This document shows positions 54,295 through 63,448 of a stretch of DNA of 64,000 nucleotides, piece after piece. Within the stretch, counting starts at the first letter, position 1. Each line of letters opens with the position of its first letter. This DNA comes from Burkholderiaceae bacterium (GTDB taxonomy: Bacteria; Pseudomonadota; Gammaproteobacteria; Burkholderiales; Burkholderiaceae_C). A model generated the notes under the pieces. The model was not told the origin of the DNA and ran no database searches. It worked only from the letters and a program-made list of their open reading frames with translations. The stretch is from the NCBI GenBank assembly GCA_030123545.1, contig CP126124.1:2480001-2544000 (forward strand). The letters run 5' to 3'. Both the position numbers and the translations under genes were made by a program.

Positions 54295-54374
54295 GGTGGG
54301 AGTGTAGCGGCCAGCGCGCCGCGCGGAAGCCGCGTCCGGTGGCAGTTCGATCGGCACCCGCTATGCTCGCAAGC

Positions 54375-55751
54375 ATGACGCCGACTCCGATGCAACGCGG
54401 CTCCGATCTGCTCGACGAGCCGGCGCGCCGCACCCCGGTGCTCGGCGAGTACGAGGTCGTGGTGCTCGGCGGCGGGCCGGCCGGCATCGCGGCCGCAGCC
54501 GCTGCCGCGCGCGCGGGCCGTTCCACGCTGCTGGTGGAGCGCTACGGCTTTCTCGGCGGCATGGGCACCGCGGCGGGTGTGACGAACTTCTGCGGCCTGC
54601 ATGCGAACGTGCACGGCACGATCCGTCAGGTGGTGCACGGCGTCGCGGACGACCTGCTCTCGCGCATCGATCGGCTCGGCGGCCTGAATGCGCCGCATAC
54701 GGTGTTCGGCAAGACCTGGGCCCAGGCCTACGACACCTCGGCGTACAAGATCGCGGCCGACGATCTGCTGGCGTCCTGCGGAGCGCAGCTGCTGTTCCAC
54801 GCGCTCGCGGTCGGCACGCTGATGGCGTCGCCCACGCGCATTGCCGCGCTGCTGGTCGAAACTCGGTCCGGGCGCTATGCGGTGCGCGGGCGCTGCTTCG
54901 TCGACGCATCGGGCGACGGTGATCTCGCCGCCTGGGCCGGCGCGCCGTTCGAGAAAGGCGATGCGGCCGGCCATCTGCTGTATCCGTCGACGATGTTTCG
55001 CGTCAGCGGTGTCGACCCGGACCGCGCCGGTTCGGACTGGAGCCTGATCCCGCGGCTGATGCAGCAGGCCGAGGCCGAGGGACGTTACCGGTTCCCGCGC
55101 AAGACGCCGATCGTGCGCCCGCAGAAGCACGCAGCCGAATGGCGCGTGAACCTGACGCAACTCGCGAACGCGGCCGGCAACGCCATCGACGGCACGAACG
55201 CGCAGGAACTCAGCGACGCCGAAATCCAGGGCCGGCGCCAGATCGCCGAGGTTGCGGGCTTTCTGAAGGAGGTCCCCGGCTTCGAGAATTCGTACATCGT
55301 CGACATCGCGCCGCAGGTCGGCATCCGCGAGACGCGGCGCGTACGCGGTTTGTATCAGCTCACTGAAGGCGACGTGCTCGGCTGCGCGAGCTTCAACGAC
55401 GTGATCGGCGTCAACGGCTGGCCGCTCGAACTGCATCTGAAGGGCGACGTGGAATGGCGCTGGCCGCCGATTCCGCAAAGCCGCGGCTTCAACCATCTGC
55501 CGTACCGGATGACCGTGCCGGTCGGCCTGGACAACCTGTGGGTCGCCGGACGCTGCGCGTCGATGACGCACGAGGCGCAGTCGGCCGCGCGCGTCAGCGG
55601 CGCCTGCTTCGTGATGGGCCAGGCGGCCGGCAGCGCCGCGGCGCTGGCACTGGCAAACGACAGCACGGACGACAGCACCGCCGCGTCGGTCGACCCGGCC
55701 GCGCTGCAGCGCCGGCTCGAAGCCGACGGCGCCTGGCTCGGCGTTGACTAG
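54375..55751 (+). CDS. FAD-dependent oxidoreductase (FAD_oxidored/PF12831-like)
   Basis: This 458-residue protein has an N-terminal dinucleotide-binding motif VVVLGGGPAGIAAAAAAARAG, then ERYGFLGGMGTA. A C-terminal FAD-contact segment reads VPVGLDNLWVAGRCASMTHEAQSAAR. No signal peptide is evident. Substrate unknown. It is probably regulated by the divergent MarR gene. Confidence 0.88.
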   Translation: MTPTPMQRGSDLLDEPARRTPVLGEYEVVVLGGGPAGIAAAAAAARAGRSTLLVERYGFLGGMGTAAGVTNFCGLHANVHGTIRQVVHGVADDLLSRIDRLGGLNAPHTVFGKTWAQAYDTSAYKIAADDLLASCGAQLLFHALAVGTLMASPTRIAALLVETRSGRYAVRGRCFVDASGDGDLAAWAGAPFEKGDAAGHLLYPSTMFRVSGVDPDRAGSDWSLIPRLMQQAEAEGRYRFPRKTPIVRPQKHAAEWRVNLTQLANAAGNAIDGTNAQELSDAEIQGRRQIAEVAGFLKEVPGFENSYIVDIAPQVGIRETRRVRGLYQLTEGDVLGCASFNDVIGVNGWPLELHLKGDVEWRWPPIPQSRGFNHLPYRMTVPVGLDNLWVAGRCASMTHEAQSAARVSGACFVMGQAAGSAAALALANDSTDDSTAASVDPAALQRRLEADGAWLGVD

Positions 55752-55867
55752 AAACGCCCGAACAGCCTCGTGGCACACTGCGCGCAGGGGCGCAAGATAG
55801 CGCACCGGCGGGACGCTCGCCCACCCCTCTCCACCTTTCCCCGACCAGCCGCCATTGCCCATCGATC

Positions 55868-56563
55868 ATGAGCTACCTGTTCGAACCGATTCCCGTCGTC
55901 TCGCTCCCCGTCGCCGGCCGTAGCGAACGCTTTCCAGTGCACCGCGTGTACTGCGTGGGCCGCAACTACGTCGAGCACGCGAAGGAGATGGGCTTCAGCG
56001 GGCGCGAGCCGCCGTTCTTCTTCCTGAAGCCGGCCGACGCGGTCGTGACCGGCGAAGCGGGAGCCACGTTCGATGTCCCCTACCCCAGCCTCACGAACAG
56101 CCTGCACCACGAAATCGAACTGGTGGTCGCGATCGGCGAAGGCGGACGCAACATCCCGGCCGCGCAGGCCGCTCGCCACGTCTTTGGTTACGCGGTCGGG
56201 CTGGACATGACGCGGCGCGACCTGCAGAACGACATGAAGAAGCAGGGGCGGCCCTGGGACATCGGCAAGGCGTTCGACCGCTCGGCGCCGGTCGGCGTCG
56301 TCACGCCCGCGAGCGAAGCCGGCGACGTCGTGCAGGCCGAGATCAGCCTCAGCGTGAACGGCGAACAGCGCCAGCGCAGCGACCTGTCCAAACTGATCTG
56401 GAACATAGCCGAGGTGATCGAGCACCTGTCGGCCGCATGGGAACTCGCGCCCGGCGACCTGATCTTCACCGGAACCCCGGAGGGCGTCGCGGCAGTCGTG
56501 TCCGGCGACCTGCTCGTTGGCGAAGTGACCGGCCTGCAAGCGCTGCGCGTTCGGATCACTTAA
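55868..56563 (+). CDS. Fumarylacetoacetate hydrolase-family protein, fumarylpyruvate hydrolase-like
   Basis: This 231-residue FAH-fold protein has the metal-binding HHEIELVVAIGEGGRNI motif and GRNYVEHAKEMGF. GLDMTRRDLQNDMKKQGRPWDIGKAFD matches the short fumarylpyruvate/acylpyruvate hydrolases (NagK/YcgM type). It would cleave a C-C bond of a ring-fission product. maiA at 52.6 kb could supply its substrate, though the genes are on opposite strands. Confidence 0.9.
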   Translation: MSYLFEPIPVVSLPVAGRSERFPVHRVYCVGRNYVEHAKEMGFSGREPPFFFLKPADAVVTGEAGATFDVPYPSLTNSLHHEIELVVAIGEGGRNIPAAQAARHVFGYAVGLDMTRRDLQNDMKKQGRPWDIGKAFDRSAPVGVVTPASEAGDVVQAEISLSVNGEQRQRSDLSKLIWNIAEVIEHLSAAWELAPGDLIFTGTPEGVAAVVSGDLLVGEVTGLQALRVRIT

Positions 56564-56642
56564 AGCCCGCGGCAGCGGCATGACGCAAAGGCGCGGCGGC
56601 CGGTGCCGCCCCGGGCGCCCGTTGCTCGTAAACTCGGAGTCC

Positions 56643-57209
56643 ATGTTTCTGCGCCGCCCGATCAAGCATTGCCGCAACTGCGGGGCGGCCGTGGTCTATC
56701 GGCTGCCGGGCGACGGCGACACGCGCGAGCGCGCCGTGTGCCCCGCCTGCGGCACGATCCACTACGAAAACCCGCTGAACGTGGTCGGCACGGTCCCTTA
56801 TTGGGGCGAACTCGTGTTGCTTTGCAAGCGCAACATCGAACCGCGCTGGGGCAAGTGGACACTGCCCGCGGGCTTCATGGAACTGAACGAAACCACCGCG
56901 CAGGGCGCGGCGCGCGAAACCGAAGAGGAAGCCGGCGCGCGCTTCGAGATGGAAGAGCTGTTCACCGTGATCAACGTGGTGCAGGTCGGCCAGGTCCATC
57001 TGTTCTACCGCGCCCGCTTGCTCAGCGACCAGTTCCAGCCCGGCCATGAAACGATAGAGGCCCGGCTGTTCAGCGAAGACCAGATCCCGTGGGACGAGAT
57101 CGCGTTCAGAACGGTCAAGACCACGCTGCAGTGCTACTTCGAGGACCGGCGCCTGGGCCGGTTCACGGTGCACAGCGCGGACATCGTGCATTCGGTCCGC
57201 CCTGAATGA
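56643..57209 (+). CDS. Nudix hydrolase with N-terminal zinc ribbon
   Basis: This 188-residue protein has paired Cys motifs at the N terminus (CRNCGA and CPACGT) that form a zinc ribbon. The Nudix box is GFMELNETTAQGAARETEEEAG, with the REUxEE metal site intact. The layout resembles NudC/ADP-ribose-type hydrolases. The nucleotide substrate is not clear. Confidence 0.92.
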   Translation: MFLRRPIKHCRNCGAAVVYRLPGDGDTRERAVCPACGTIHYENPLNVVGTVPYWGELVLLCKRNIEPRWGKWTLPAGFMELNETTAQGAARETEEEAGARFEMEELFTVINVVQVGQVHLFYRARLLSDQFQPGHETIEARLFSEDQIPWDEIAFRTVKTTLQCYFEDRRLGRFTVHSADIVHSVRPE

Positions 57210-57219
57210 TCGCCGACGT

Positions 57220-57256
57220 AAAAAAGGCCGCCGGGTATCGCTACCGGGAGGCCTTT
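57220..57256 (-). terminator. Terminator after the tRNA-Pro gene
   Basis: On the - strand, AAAGGCC...GGTA and TACC...GGCCTTT pair with one internal mismatch, then a T-run follows. It also lies just after the Nudix gene stop on the other strand and could serve both. Confidence 0.8.
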
Positions 57257-57265
57257 GCGTCGGCT

Positions 57266-57342
57266 TGGTCGGTGTGAAAGGATTCGAACCTTCGACCCCT
57301 TGCACCCCATGCAAGTGCGCTACCAGGCTGCGCCACACACCG
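57266..57342 (-). tRNA. tRNA-Pro, anticodon GGG, with encoded CCA
   Basis: The gene starts CGGTGTG and ends CACACCGACCA, giving a 7-bp acceptor stem plus discriminator A. The anticodon stem CTTGC/GCAAG encloses the loop ATGGGGT, so the anticodon is GGG. The T-arm GGTTCGAATCC is standard. The last three bases encode CCA. Confidence 0.97.
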
Positions 57343-57370
57343 ACAAGCTGTCGATTATAGCGAGCAGGGT

Positions 57371-57817
57371 TCAGACGGCCGGGGTCAGCAGCTCGCGGAT
57401 CTCGAGCAATTCGCGGCGCACGATCTGCAGTTGCAGCAGCGCGTCGGCCTCGTCGAGCGCGGCGCCGGGCGCATCCTTCGCGGTCGCGAACGCCTGCTCG
57501 TCCAGGCCCTGCGCGTCGATCACGCCGCCCTCGTCGTGCCGGCGTTGCTCGCGCTCGGACTGGGCCATTTCCTGCAGCTTGTTGCGCGCGCCGCTGATCG
57601 TGAAACCCTGGTCGTACAGCAGGTCGCGGATGCGCCGGATCATCAGCACCTCGTGATGCTGGTAGTAACGGCGGTTGCCGCGCCGCTTTACCGGTCGCAG
57701 CTGCGTGAACTCCTGCTCCCAATAGCGCAGCACATGGGGCTTGACGCCGCACAGCTCGCCGACCTCGCCGATCGTGAAGTAGCGTTTGACCGGAATCGGT
57801 GGGAGATTTTTCTCCAT
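57371..57817 (-). CDS. MerR-family transcriptional regulator
   Basis: This 148-residue protein has an N-terminal MerR winged helix (KRYFTIGEVGELCGVKPHVLRYWEQEF) and a C-terminal coiled coil. It normally follows ihfA in betaproteobacteria and lacks Cys metal sites, so it is not a metal sensor. The start at 57817 gives MEKNLPPIPVKR. An upstream Met (57826) is less likely. Confidence 0.93.
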   Translation of the reverse strand: MEKNLPPIPVKRYFTIGEVGELCGVKPHVLRYWEQEFTQLRPVKRRGNRRYYQHHEVLMIRRIRDLLYDQGFTISGARNKLQEMAQSEREQRRHDEGGVIDAQGLDEQAFATAKDAPGAALDEADALLQLQIVRRELLEIRELLTPAV

Positions 57818-57920
57818 TGAAATCAATGCGGTACGAGCAGAATTTGATATTTTAGGCTAGCAGGCGGGCGGGCCGCTGCGGCACGGAAGATGCGTTCTTT
57901 CCTAGCAGCGGCGTCAAGCC

Positions 57921-58268
57921 TCACGCGTCTTCCGAGGCCGATTCGTCCGGCGCGGGCTCGCCCTGGATCAGTGCCTTGAGCTTGTGGCTGGCGTGGAAAG
58001 TCACGACACGGCGCGCGCGGATCGGGATCACCTCGCCGGTGCGCGGATTGCGGCCAGGGCGCGGCGCCTTCGAGCGGATCTGGAAGTTTCCGAAGCCGGA
58101 AATCTTCACGTCGGTGCCGTCGACCAGCCTGGACGCGATCAACTCGAAGAACGCGTCGACCATCTCCTTGGACTCGCGCTTGTTCAGCCCGATCTGCTCG
58201 AACAGCAGTTCGGCCAGTTGCGCCTTGGTCAGCGCCGGTGTCTCCAGACTGTCGACTTCGAATTCCAT
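57921..58268 (-). CDS. ihfA: Integration host factor alpha subunit
   Basis: This 115-residue protein bends DNA with IhfB. The HU-fold core is complete (ALTKAQLAELLFEQIGLNKRESKEMVDAFFE). The DNA-binding arm contains RPGRNPRTGE, where the Pro intercalates. Position after pheT is the usual one. Confidence 0.97.
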   Translation of the reverse strand: MEFEVDSLETPALTKAQLAELLFEQIGLNKRESKEMVDAFFELIASRLVDGTDVKISGFGNFQIRSKAPRPGRNPRTGEVIPIRARRVVTFHASHKLKALIQGEPAPDESASEDA

Positions 58269-58304
58269 CGCGTCCTCCCGGGATCGTGTTCGTTGTTTGC
58301 CGCC

Positions 58305-60731
58305 TCAGGCACGCAGCCGCGCTCCGAGCCGCCGCGCGAGGCCATCGACGATCGCCTGCACCTGGCTGTCGATCTGCGCGTCGGTCAGCGTCGCCGCGTC
58401 GCTGCGCAGCGACAGGCGCACCGCGAGGCTCTTCTCGCCGGCCGCCAGCGCATTCGTGGCCTGCTTCGGCCGGTACAGGTCGAACAACGTCGCGCCCTGC
58501 AACAGCGCAGCGTCCGCCGCCGCATCGATCGCCGCAAGCAGCGCGGCGTGCGTCACCTGCTCCGGCACGATCACCGCGATGTCGCGCGCCACCGCTTGTT
58601 GCCGGGCCAGCGGGCGGAACGACGGCACGCCCTTGGCGAGCACTGGATCGAGCGCGAGTTCGAACAGCACCGGCGCATCGGCCAGACCCCAGCTCTGGCG
58701 CCAGCGCGGATGCAGTTCGCCGACGAAGCCGATCGCCTCCCCATGCAGCACGACCTTCGCGGAGCGGCCGGGGTGCAGCGCCGGATGCTCGGCCGGTTCG
58801 AACTGCGCGAGCCGCGGTGCCAGCAGCGCCTCCAGATCGCCCTTGGCGTCGAAGAAATCGGCCCTGCGCTCGGCCAGCCCCCATTGCAGCCGATCCACGC
58901 CGCCGTAGGCCAGGCCGGCGACGCGCATCGGCTGCCCGATGCCGGCGACCGACGCATCGGCATCGCGCACCGACGGGTCGCGCCAAAACACTCTGCCGAT
59001 CTCGAACACGCGCACGCGCTCGGCACGGCGGTCCAGGTTGAACTTCAAAACTTGTAGCAAAGAACCAAGCAGCGACGATCGCATCACGCTCATCTGGCTC
59101 GCAATCGGGTTGAGCACGCGGATCGGCTGCGCGTTGCCGGCGAGTTCGCGCTCCCAGCGCTCGTCGACGAAGCTGAAGTTGATCGTCTCCTGGTAACCCA
59201 GGGCCGCAAGCTCGCGTCGCAGGCTGAACGGGCTGCGCTGCGCTTCGGAGCGAACCCGCGCCGTGACCGGCGCGAGCGGCGGGGTCTCCGGCAGGCGCTG
59301 GTAACCGACGATGCGCGCGACCTCCTCGATCAGGTCCTCCTCGACCTGCAGGTCGAAGCGGTACGGCGGCGGCTCCACGGTGATGCTGCCATCGCCTTGC
59401 GTGATGGAGAACCCGAGTCGCGCCAACGCTTCGAAGCACTGCGCCTGCGTGAGCGGCATGCCGAGCACCTTGGCGGCGCGGCTCACCCGCAGCGTGACCG
59501 GCGCAGGCGCCGGCAGCTTGACCTGCTGATCGTCGATCGGGCCGCAGGCCGTGTCGGCGGTGCCGCAGATGTCGACGATCAGCCGCGTGATGCGCTCGAT
59601 GTGCTGCGCCGTCAGGCTCGGATCGACGCCGCGCTCGAAGCGGTGGCCGGCATCGGTCGCGAAACCGAACCGGCGCGAGCGCCCGGCGACTGCCTCGGGC
59701 CACCAGAACGCGGCTTCGACGTACACGTTGCGGGTCGCATCGGCGACGGCGGTCGCGTCGCCGCCCATGATGCCGGCCAGCGACTCCACCTCGCGCGCGT
59801 CGGCGATCACGCCGACGGTCTCGTCGACCGTGACCGTGTTGCCGTTCAGCAGCTTGAGCTGCTCGCCGGCGCGGCCCCAGCGCACGTCGAGGCCGCCGTG
59901 GATCTTGTCGAGGTCGAAGATGTGCGTCGGCCGGCCGTATTCGAACATCACGTAGTTCGAGATGTCGACCAGCGCGGTCACGCTGCGCTGACCGCAGCGC
60001 GCGAGCCGCTCGACCATCCAGGCCGGCGTCGCGGCGCGCGTATCGACGCCGCGCACGATGCGCCCCGAAAAGCGTCCGCACAGGTCCGGCGCACTGATCT
60101 TCACCGGCAGCCGTTCGGACGTGGTCGCAGCGACCGCGGGAATCGCGGGCGTGCGCAGCGGCGCGCCGGTCAGCGCCGACAGCTCGCGCGCGACGCCGTA
60201 CACGCTCAGTGCATGCCCCAGGTTCGGCGTGAGTTTGAGCGTGAACACCGTGTCGTCCAGGTCCAGCGCGGCGCGGATGTCCTGGCCCACGGCCAGGTCG
60301 GGCGACAGTTCGAGCAGGCCGCCGTGATCGTCGGACAGCTTCAGCTCGCGTGCCGAACACAGCATGCCCTGGCTGTCGACACCGCGCAGCCGGCCCAGCT
60401 TGATGACCAGCGGCTTGCCATCGTCGCCCGGCGGCAACTCGGCGCCGACCAGCGCGCACGGCACCTTGATGCCGGCGCGCGCGTTCGGTGCGCCGCAGAC
60501 GATGTCGAGCAGCGCGCCCTGCCCCGCATCGACCTGGCACACGCGCAAGCGATCGGCGTTCGGATGCGGCTCGGCGCGCAAGATGGCGCCCACCACGACG
60601 CGGGTGAACGGCGGCGCGACAGGCCGCAACTCCTCCACCTCGAAGCCGCCCATGGTCAGGGTGTCGGCCAGTTGATCGGTGGTTAGCGGCGGGTTGCAGA
60701 ACTCGCGCAGCCAGGATTCGGGAAACTGCAT
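58305..60731 (-). CDS. pheT: Phenylalanine-tRNA ligase beta subunit
   Basis: This 808-residue subunit begins with MQFPESWLREFCNP and the tRNA-binding EMAP-like domain (about 40-150). The B3/B4 editing domain, B5 domain and C-terminal FDX-ACB domain (DIAVIVPEQVTHAAL onwards) follow. It is translated 12 bp after pheS and forms the alpha2-beta2 enzyme. Confidence 0.97.
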   Translation of the reverse strand: MQFPESWLREFCNPPLTTDQLADTLTMGGFEVEELRPVAPPFTRVVVGAILRAEPHPNADRLRVCQVDAGQGALLDIVCGAPNARAGIKVPCALVGAELPPGDDGKPLVIKLGRLRGVDSQGMLCSARELKLSDDHGGLLELSPDLAVGQDIRAALDLDDTVFTLKLTPNLGHALSVYGVARELSALTGAPLRTPAIPAVAATTSERLPVKISAPDLCGRFSGRIVRGVDTRAATPAWMVERLARCGQRSVTALVDISNYVMFEYGRPTHIFDLDKIHGGLDVRWGRAGEQLKLLNGNTVTVDETVGVIADAREVESLAGIMGGDATAVADATRNVYVEAAFWWPEAVAGRSRRFGFATDAGHRFERGVDPSLTAQHIERITRLIVDICGTADTACGPIDDQQVKLPAPAPVTLRVSRAAKVLGMPLTQAQCFEALARLGFSITQGDGSITVEPPPYRFDLQVEEDLIEEVARIVGYQRLPETPPLAPVTARVRSEAQRSPFSLRRELAALGYQETINFSFVDERWERELAGNAQPIRVLNPIASQMSVMRSSLLGSLLQVLKFNLDRRAERVRVFEIGRVFWRDPSVRDADASVAGIGQPMRVAGLAYGGVDRLQWGLAERRADFFDAKGDLEALLAPRLAQFEPAEHPALHPGRSAKVVLHGEAIGFVGELHPRWRQSWGLADAPVLFELALDPVLAKGVPSFRPLARQQAVARDIAVIVPEQVTHAALLAAIDAAADAALLQGATLFDLYRPKQATNALAAGEKSLAVRLSLRSDAATLTDAQIDSQVQAIVDGLARRLGARLRA

Positions 60732-60743
60732 GGAAACTCTCGC

Positions 60744-61796
60744 TCAGCGGAACTGGCTCAGAAAGCGGAGGTCGCCCTCGAAGAACAGGCGCAGGTCACT
60801 GACACCGTAGCGCAGCATCGCGAGCCGGTCGATACCGGAGCCGAACGCAAAGCCGATGAAGCGCTCCGGGTCCAGCCCCATGTTGCGCACCACCTGCGGA
60901 TGCACCTGGCCCGAACCCGACACCTCCAGCCACCGACCCGCCAACGGGCCGGACTGGAACTGGATGTCGATCTCGGCGCTGGGCTCGGTGAATGGGAAGT
61001 AGCTGGGCCTGAAGCGCAAGACCAGATCGTCGGTCTCGAAGAACGCCTTGCAGAAATTCAGGTAGGTGACCTTCAGGTCCTTGAAGCTTACGTTCTCGCC
61101 CAGCCACAGCCCCTCGACCTGGTGGAACATCGGCGAGTGCGTGGCGTCGTTATCGACGCGGTAGGTGCGGCCCGGCGCGATGACGCGGATCTCGCTCGCC
61201 TCGCCGCGCGCCAGCCCATCGGCATGTCGGCGCGCGTGGGCGGCGGCGTAGCGGATCTGCATCGGGCTGGTGTGCGGGCGCAGGTTCAGGAACTGGCCAT
61301 CCCCGCCCTTGATATCGACGTAGAACGTGTCCTGCATCGAGCGCGCCGGGTGGTTGGGCGGGTTGTTCAGCGCGGTGAAGCTGAACCAGTCGCTCTCGAT
61401 CTCGGGGCCGTCGGCCACGTCGAAGCCCATGCTGCCGAAAATCTGCTCGATCCGCTCCCAGGCCAAGCTGATCGGATGCAAGCCTCCCAGGCCACGCTCG
61501 CGTCCGGGCAGGGTCACGTCCAGCGCCTCGGCCTGCAACTGGCGTGAGAGTTCAATGTCGGCCAGCGCCTGTCTGCGCGCGGCAAGCAGCGCTTCAATCG
61601 CCTGCTTGGCCTGGTTGATCGCCGCGCCGCGCGTCTTCTTCTCGTCGACCGGGAGGCTGGCCAGCCCCTTCATCAGCTCGGTGATGCGACCAGCCTTGCC
61701 GAGGAAGCGCGCCTTTGCGTTCTCCAGCTCGGCGGGCGAAGCCGACTCCGCAAAGCCGTCTCGCGCGGCATCGATCAATGTGTCCAGTTCATCCAT
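60744..61796 (-). CDS. pheS: Phenylalanine-tRNA ligase alpha subunit
   Basis: This 350-residue catalytic subunit has an N-terminal coiled coil (about 1-95). Class II motifs follow: HPARSMQDTFYV, then HQVEGLW and the final GSGIDRLAMLRYG. The start at 61796 (MDELDT) is preferred over an in-frame upstream start. A hairpin repeat lies between it and rplT. Confidence 0.97.
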   Translation of the reverse strand: MDELDTLIDAARDGFAESASPAELENAKARFLGKAGRITELMKGLASLPVDEKKTRGAAINQAKQAIEALLAARRQALADIELSRQLQAEALDVTLPGRERGLGGLHPISLAWERIEQIFGSMGFDVADGPEIESDWFSFTALNNPPNHPARSMQDTFYVDIKGGDGQFLNLRPHTSPMQIRYAAAHARRHADGLARGEASEIRVIAPGRTYRVDNDATHSPMFHQVEGLWLGENVSFKDLKVTYLNFCKAFFETDDLVLRFRPSYFPFTEPSAEIDIQFQSGPLAGRWLEVSGSGQVHPQVVRNMGLDPERFIGFAFGSGIDRLAMLRYGVSDLRLFFEGDLRFLSQFR

Positions 61797-61862
61797 TCGA
61801 TTCACGCCCAATGACGAAGGGCCAGCGCTCTTTCAAGCCCCAGCCCTTGTTTCCCGGTCACT

Positions 61863-61887
61863 GGATGCTATTTAAAGAATAGCATCC
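61863..61887. repeat. Perfect 9-bp-armed GGATGCTAT...ATAGCATCC hairpin between rplT and pheS
   Basis: The arms pair fully across TTAAAGA. This is the strongest GCTAT-type palindrome in the window. It could fold in the rplT-pheS mRNA, but no T-run follows. The adjacent bases to about 61806 look like the rest of the composite element. Confidence 0.75.
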
Positions 61888-61896
61888 GCCGTCGGC

Positions 61897-62256
61897 TCAG
61901 GCTTCCAGCTTGGCCTTGACCTGCTCCACGATCGCGGCGAACGCCGCCTTGTCGTGCACCGCGATGTCGGCCAGCATCTTGCGGTCGACCTCGATCGCGG
62001 CACGGCGCAGGCCGTTCGCGAACTGGCTGTAGGTCAGGCCGCATTCGCGTGCCGCCGCGTTGATGCGGGCGATCCACAACTGGCGGAACACGCGCTTCTT
62101 GGTCCGGCGGTCACGGTAGGCATACTGCCCGGCCTTCATCACCGCCTGCTTGGCGATGCGGAACACATTGCCGCGGCGGCCGCGGTAGCCCTTGGCAAGG
62201 GCGAGAACTTTCTTGTGGCGGGCGCGGGCCGTGACGCCACGTTTCACGCGAGGCAT
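61897..62256 (-). CDS. rplT: 50S ribosomal protein L20
   Basis: This protein of 119 residues is basic and starts MPRVKRGVTARARHKK, as in all L20 proteins. It binds 23S rRNA early in large-subunit assembly and represses its own operon in other bacteria. It lies 27 bp after rpmI. Confidence 0.98.
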   Translation of the reverse strand: MPRVKRGVTARARHKKVLALAKGYRGRRGNVFRIAKQAVMKAGQYAYRDRRTKKRVFRQLWIARINAAARECGLTYSQFANGLRRAAIEVDRKMLADIAVHDKAAFAAIVEQVKAKLEA

Positions 62257-62283
62257 TTGCTTAACTCCTTGTTCGTCAGTCGG

Positions 62284-62487
62284 TCAAAGGCCGGCCTTGG
62301 GCAGCATCTGCGCGACGTGACCCATGTTGGTCTCGTGCACCGATACCGCGCCGCGCAGGTGGCGCTTGTTCTTGGTGGTCTTCTTGGTCAGGATGTGACG
62401 CTTGAAGGCCTGACCGCGCTTGACGGTGCCGCCGGGACGAACGCGAAAACGCTTCTTCGCGCTGCTCTTGGTTTTCATCTTGGGCAT
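62284..62487 (-). CDS. rpmI: 50S ribosomal protein L35
   Basis: The 67-residue protein starts MPKMKTKSSAKKRF, the L35 signature. An AGGAG site lies before the ATG. About 205 bp separate it from infC; that gap holds no gene that I can support. Confidence 0.98.
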   Translation of the reverse strand: MPKMKTKSSAKKRFRVRPGGTVKRGQAFKRHILTKKTTKNKRHLRGAVSVHETNMGHVAQMLPKAGL

Positions 62488-62692
62488 TCGATGCTCCTGT
62501 TGCTTGTGCTCGTGAGGCGTCTGCGAATGCAGCCTTGCGGGCCCCGAGCCACTTGTTCGTGGCGCTCGTCATGCGCCACCTTGTCCAACGGCGGCTTGCG
62601 CGCGCCATCACCGACGGGGAGACGACGAATCCTCCCCCAACCTAATCTCGCCCGCGGCCGGCATAACGCCGCGGGCGGACAGCCGCGCTGGG

Positions 62693-63349
62693 TCAGGCCC
62701 CTTGCACCGCGCCGGCCGGTGCGGGCTGGGCCGCATCCGGCGCCGGCTTCGCAGTGCCGGACACGGGCTTCGCCGCGTCCGCCGCCTGCTTGGGCTGCGA
62801 CTTCTTGCGTACCGGCGCGATCATCATCACCATCTGCCGTCCTTCGAGCTTCGGAAACTGCTCGACTGCGATCGTGTCAGCCAGTTCGTCGCGAATGCGC
62901 TGCAGCAGCGCAAGCCCGAGATCCTGGTGCGTGATCTCGCGACCGCGAAAGCGCAGCGTGATCTTGCATTTGTCGCCTTCGGCCAGGAAGCGCCGGATGT
63001 TGCGCATCTTGATGTTGTAGTCGCCCTCGTCCGTACCGGGCCGGAATTTGATTTCCTTGACCTCGATGACCGTCTGCTTGGCCTTCGCGTCGGCGGCCTT
63101 CTTCTGCTCCTGGTACTTGAACTTGCCGTACTCCATCAGCCGGCACACCGGCGGGTTCGCCGTGGGGACGACTTCCACCAGGTCCACGTCCATTTCACCG
63201 GCCATGCGCAGTGCGTCCATCAGGCTGACGACTCCGAGTGGCTCGTTGTCAGGCCCGGACAGCCTGACCTCGGGCGCCATGATTTCCCGGTTCAACCGGT
63301 GCTGGCGCTCCTCGCGGTGGCGACGATCACGAAATTGAGTAGCGATAAT
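62693..63349 (-). CDS. infC: Translation initiation factor IF-3, ATT start codon
   Basis: The protein has 218 residues if read from ATT at 63349. From there the frame gives IATQFRDRRHREERQHRLNREI, the normal IF-3 N terminus, and AAGGA lies 6 nt upstream. The rare ATT start is a known autoregulatory feature of infC, since IF-3 rejects non-standard starts. The C-terminal domain is followed by a Pro/Ala-rich tail. The factor keeps ribosomal subunits apart and checks initiation. Confidence 0.96.
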   Translation of the reverse strand: MIATQFRDRRHREERQHRLNREIMAPEVRLSGPDNEPLGVVSLMDALRMAGEMDVDLVEVVPTANPPVCRLMEYGKFKYQEQKKAADAKAKQTVIEVKEIKFRPGTDEGDYNIKMRNIRRFLAEGDKCKITLRFRGREITHQDLGLALLQRIRDELADTIAVEQFPKLEGRQMVMMIAPVRKKSQPKQAADAAKPVSGTAKPAPDAAQPAPAGAVQGA

Positions 63350-63370
63350 GCAAATCCTTCATCCAGTTTG

Positions 63371-63428
63371 CTATCCAAAGAATAGCGAACACCGCACAGG
63401 CCACGCCGGTCTCTGGCCATTGAACTGA
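63371..63428. repeat. GCTAT...AATAGC composite repeat between thrS and infC
   Basis: GCTAT and AATAGC (63371-63387) are followed by TCTCTGGCCATTGAACTG, which matches the later part of the copy at 53367. It lies directly before the infC ribosome-binding site. Confidence 0.65.
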
Positions 63429-63448
63429 TCAACGTCGAAGACGGCGGG

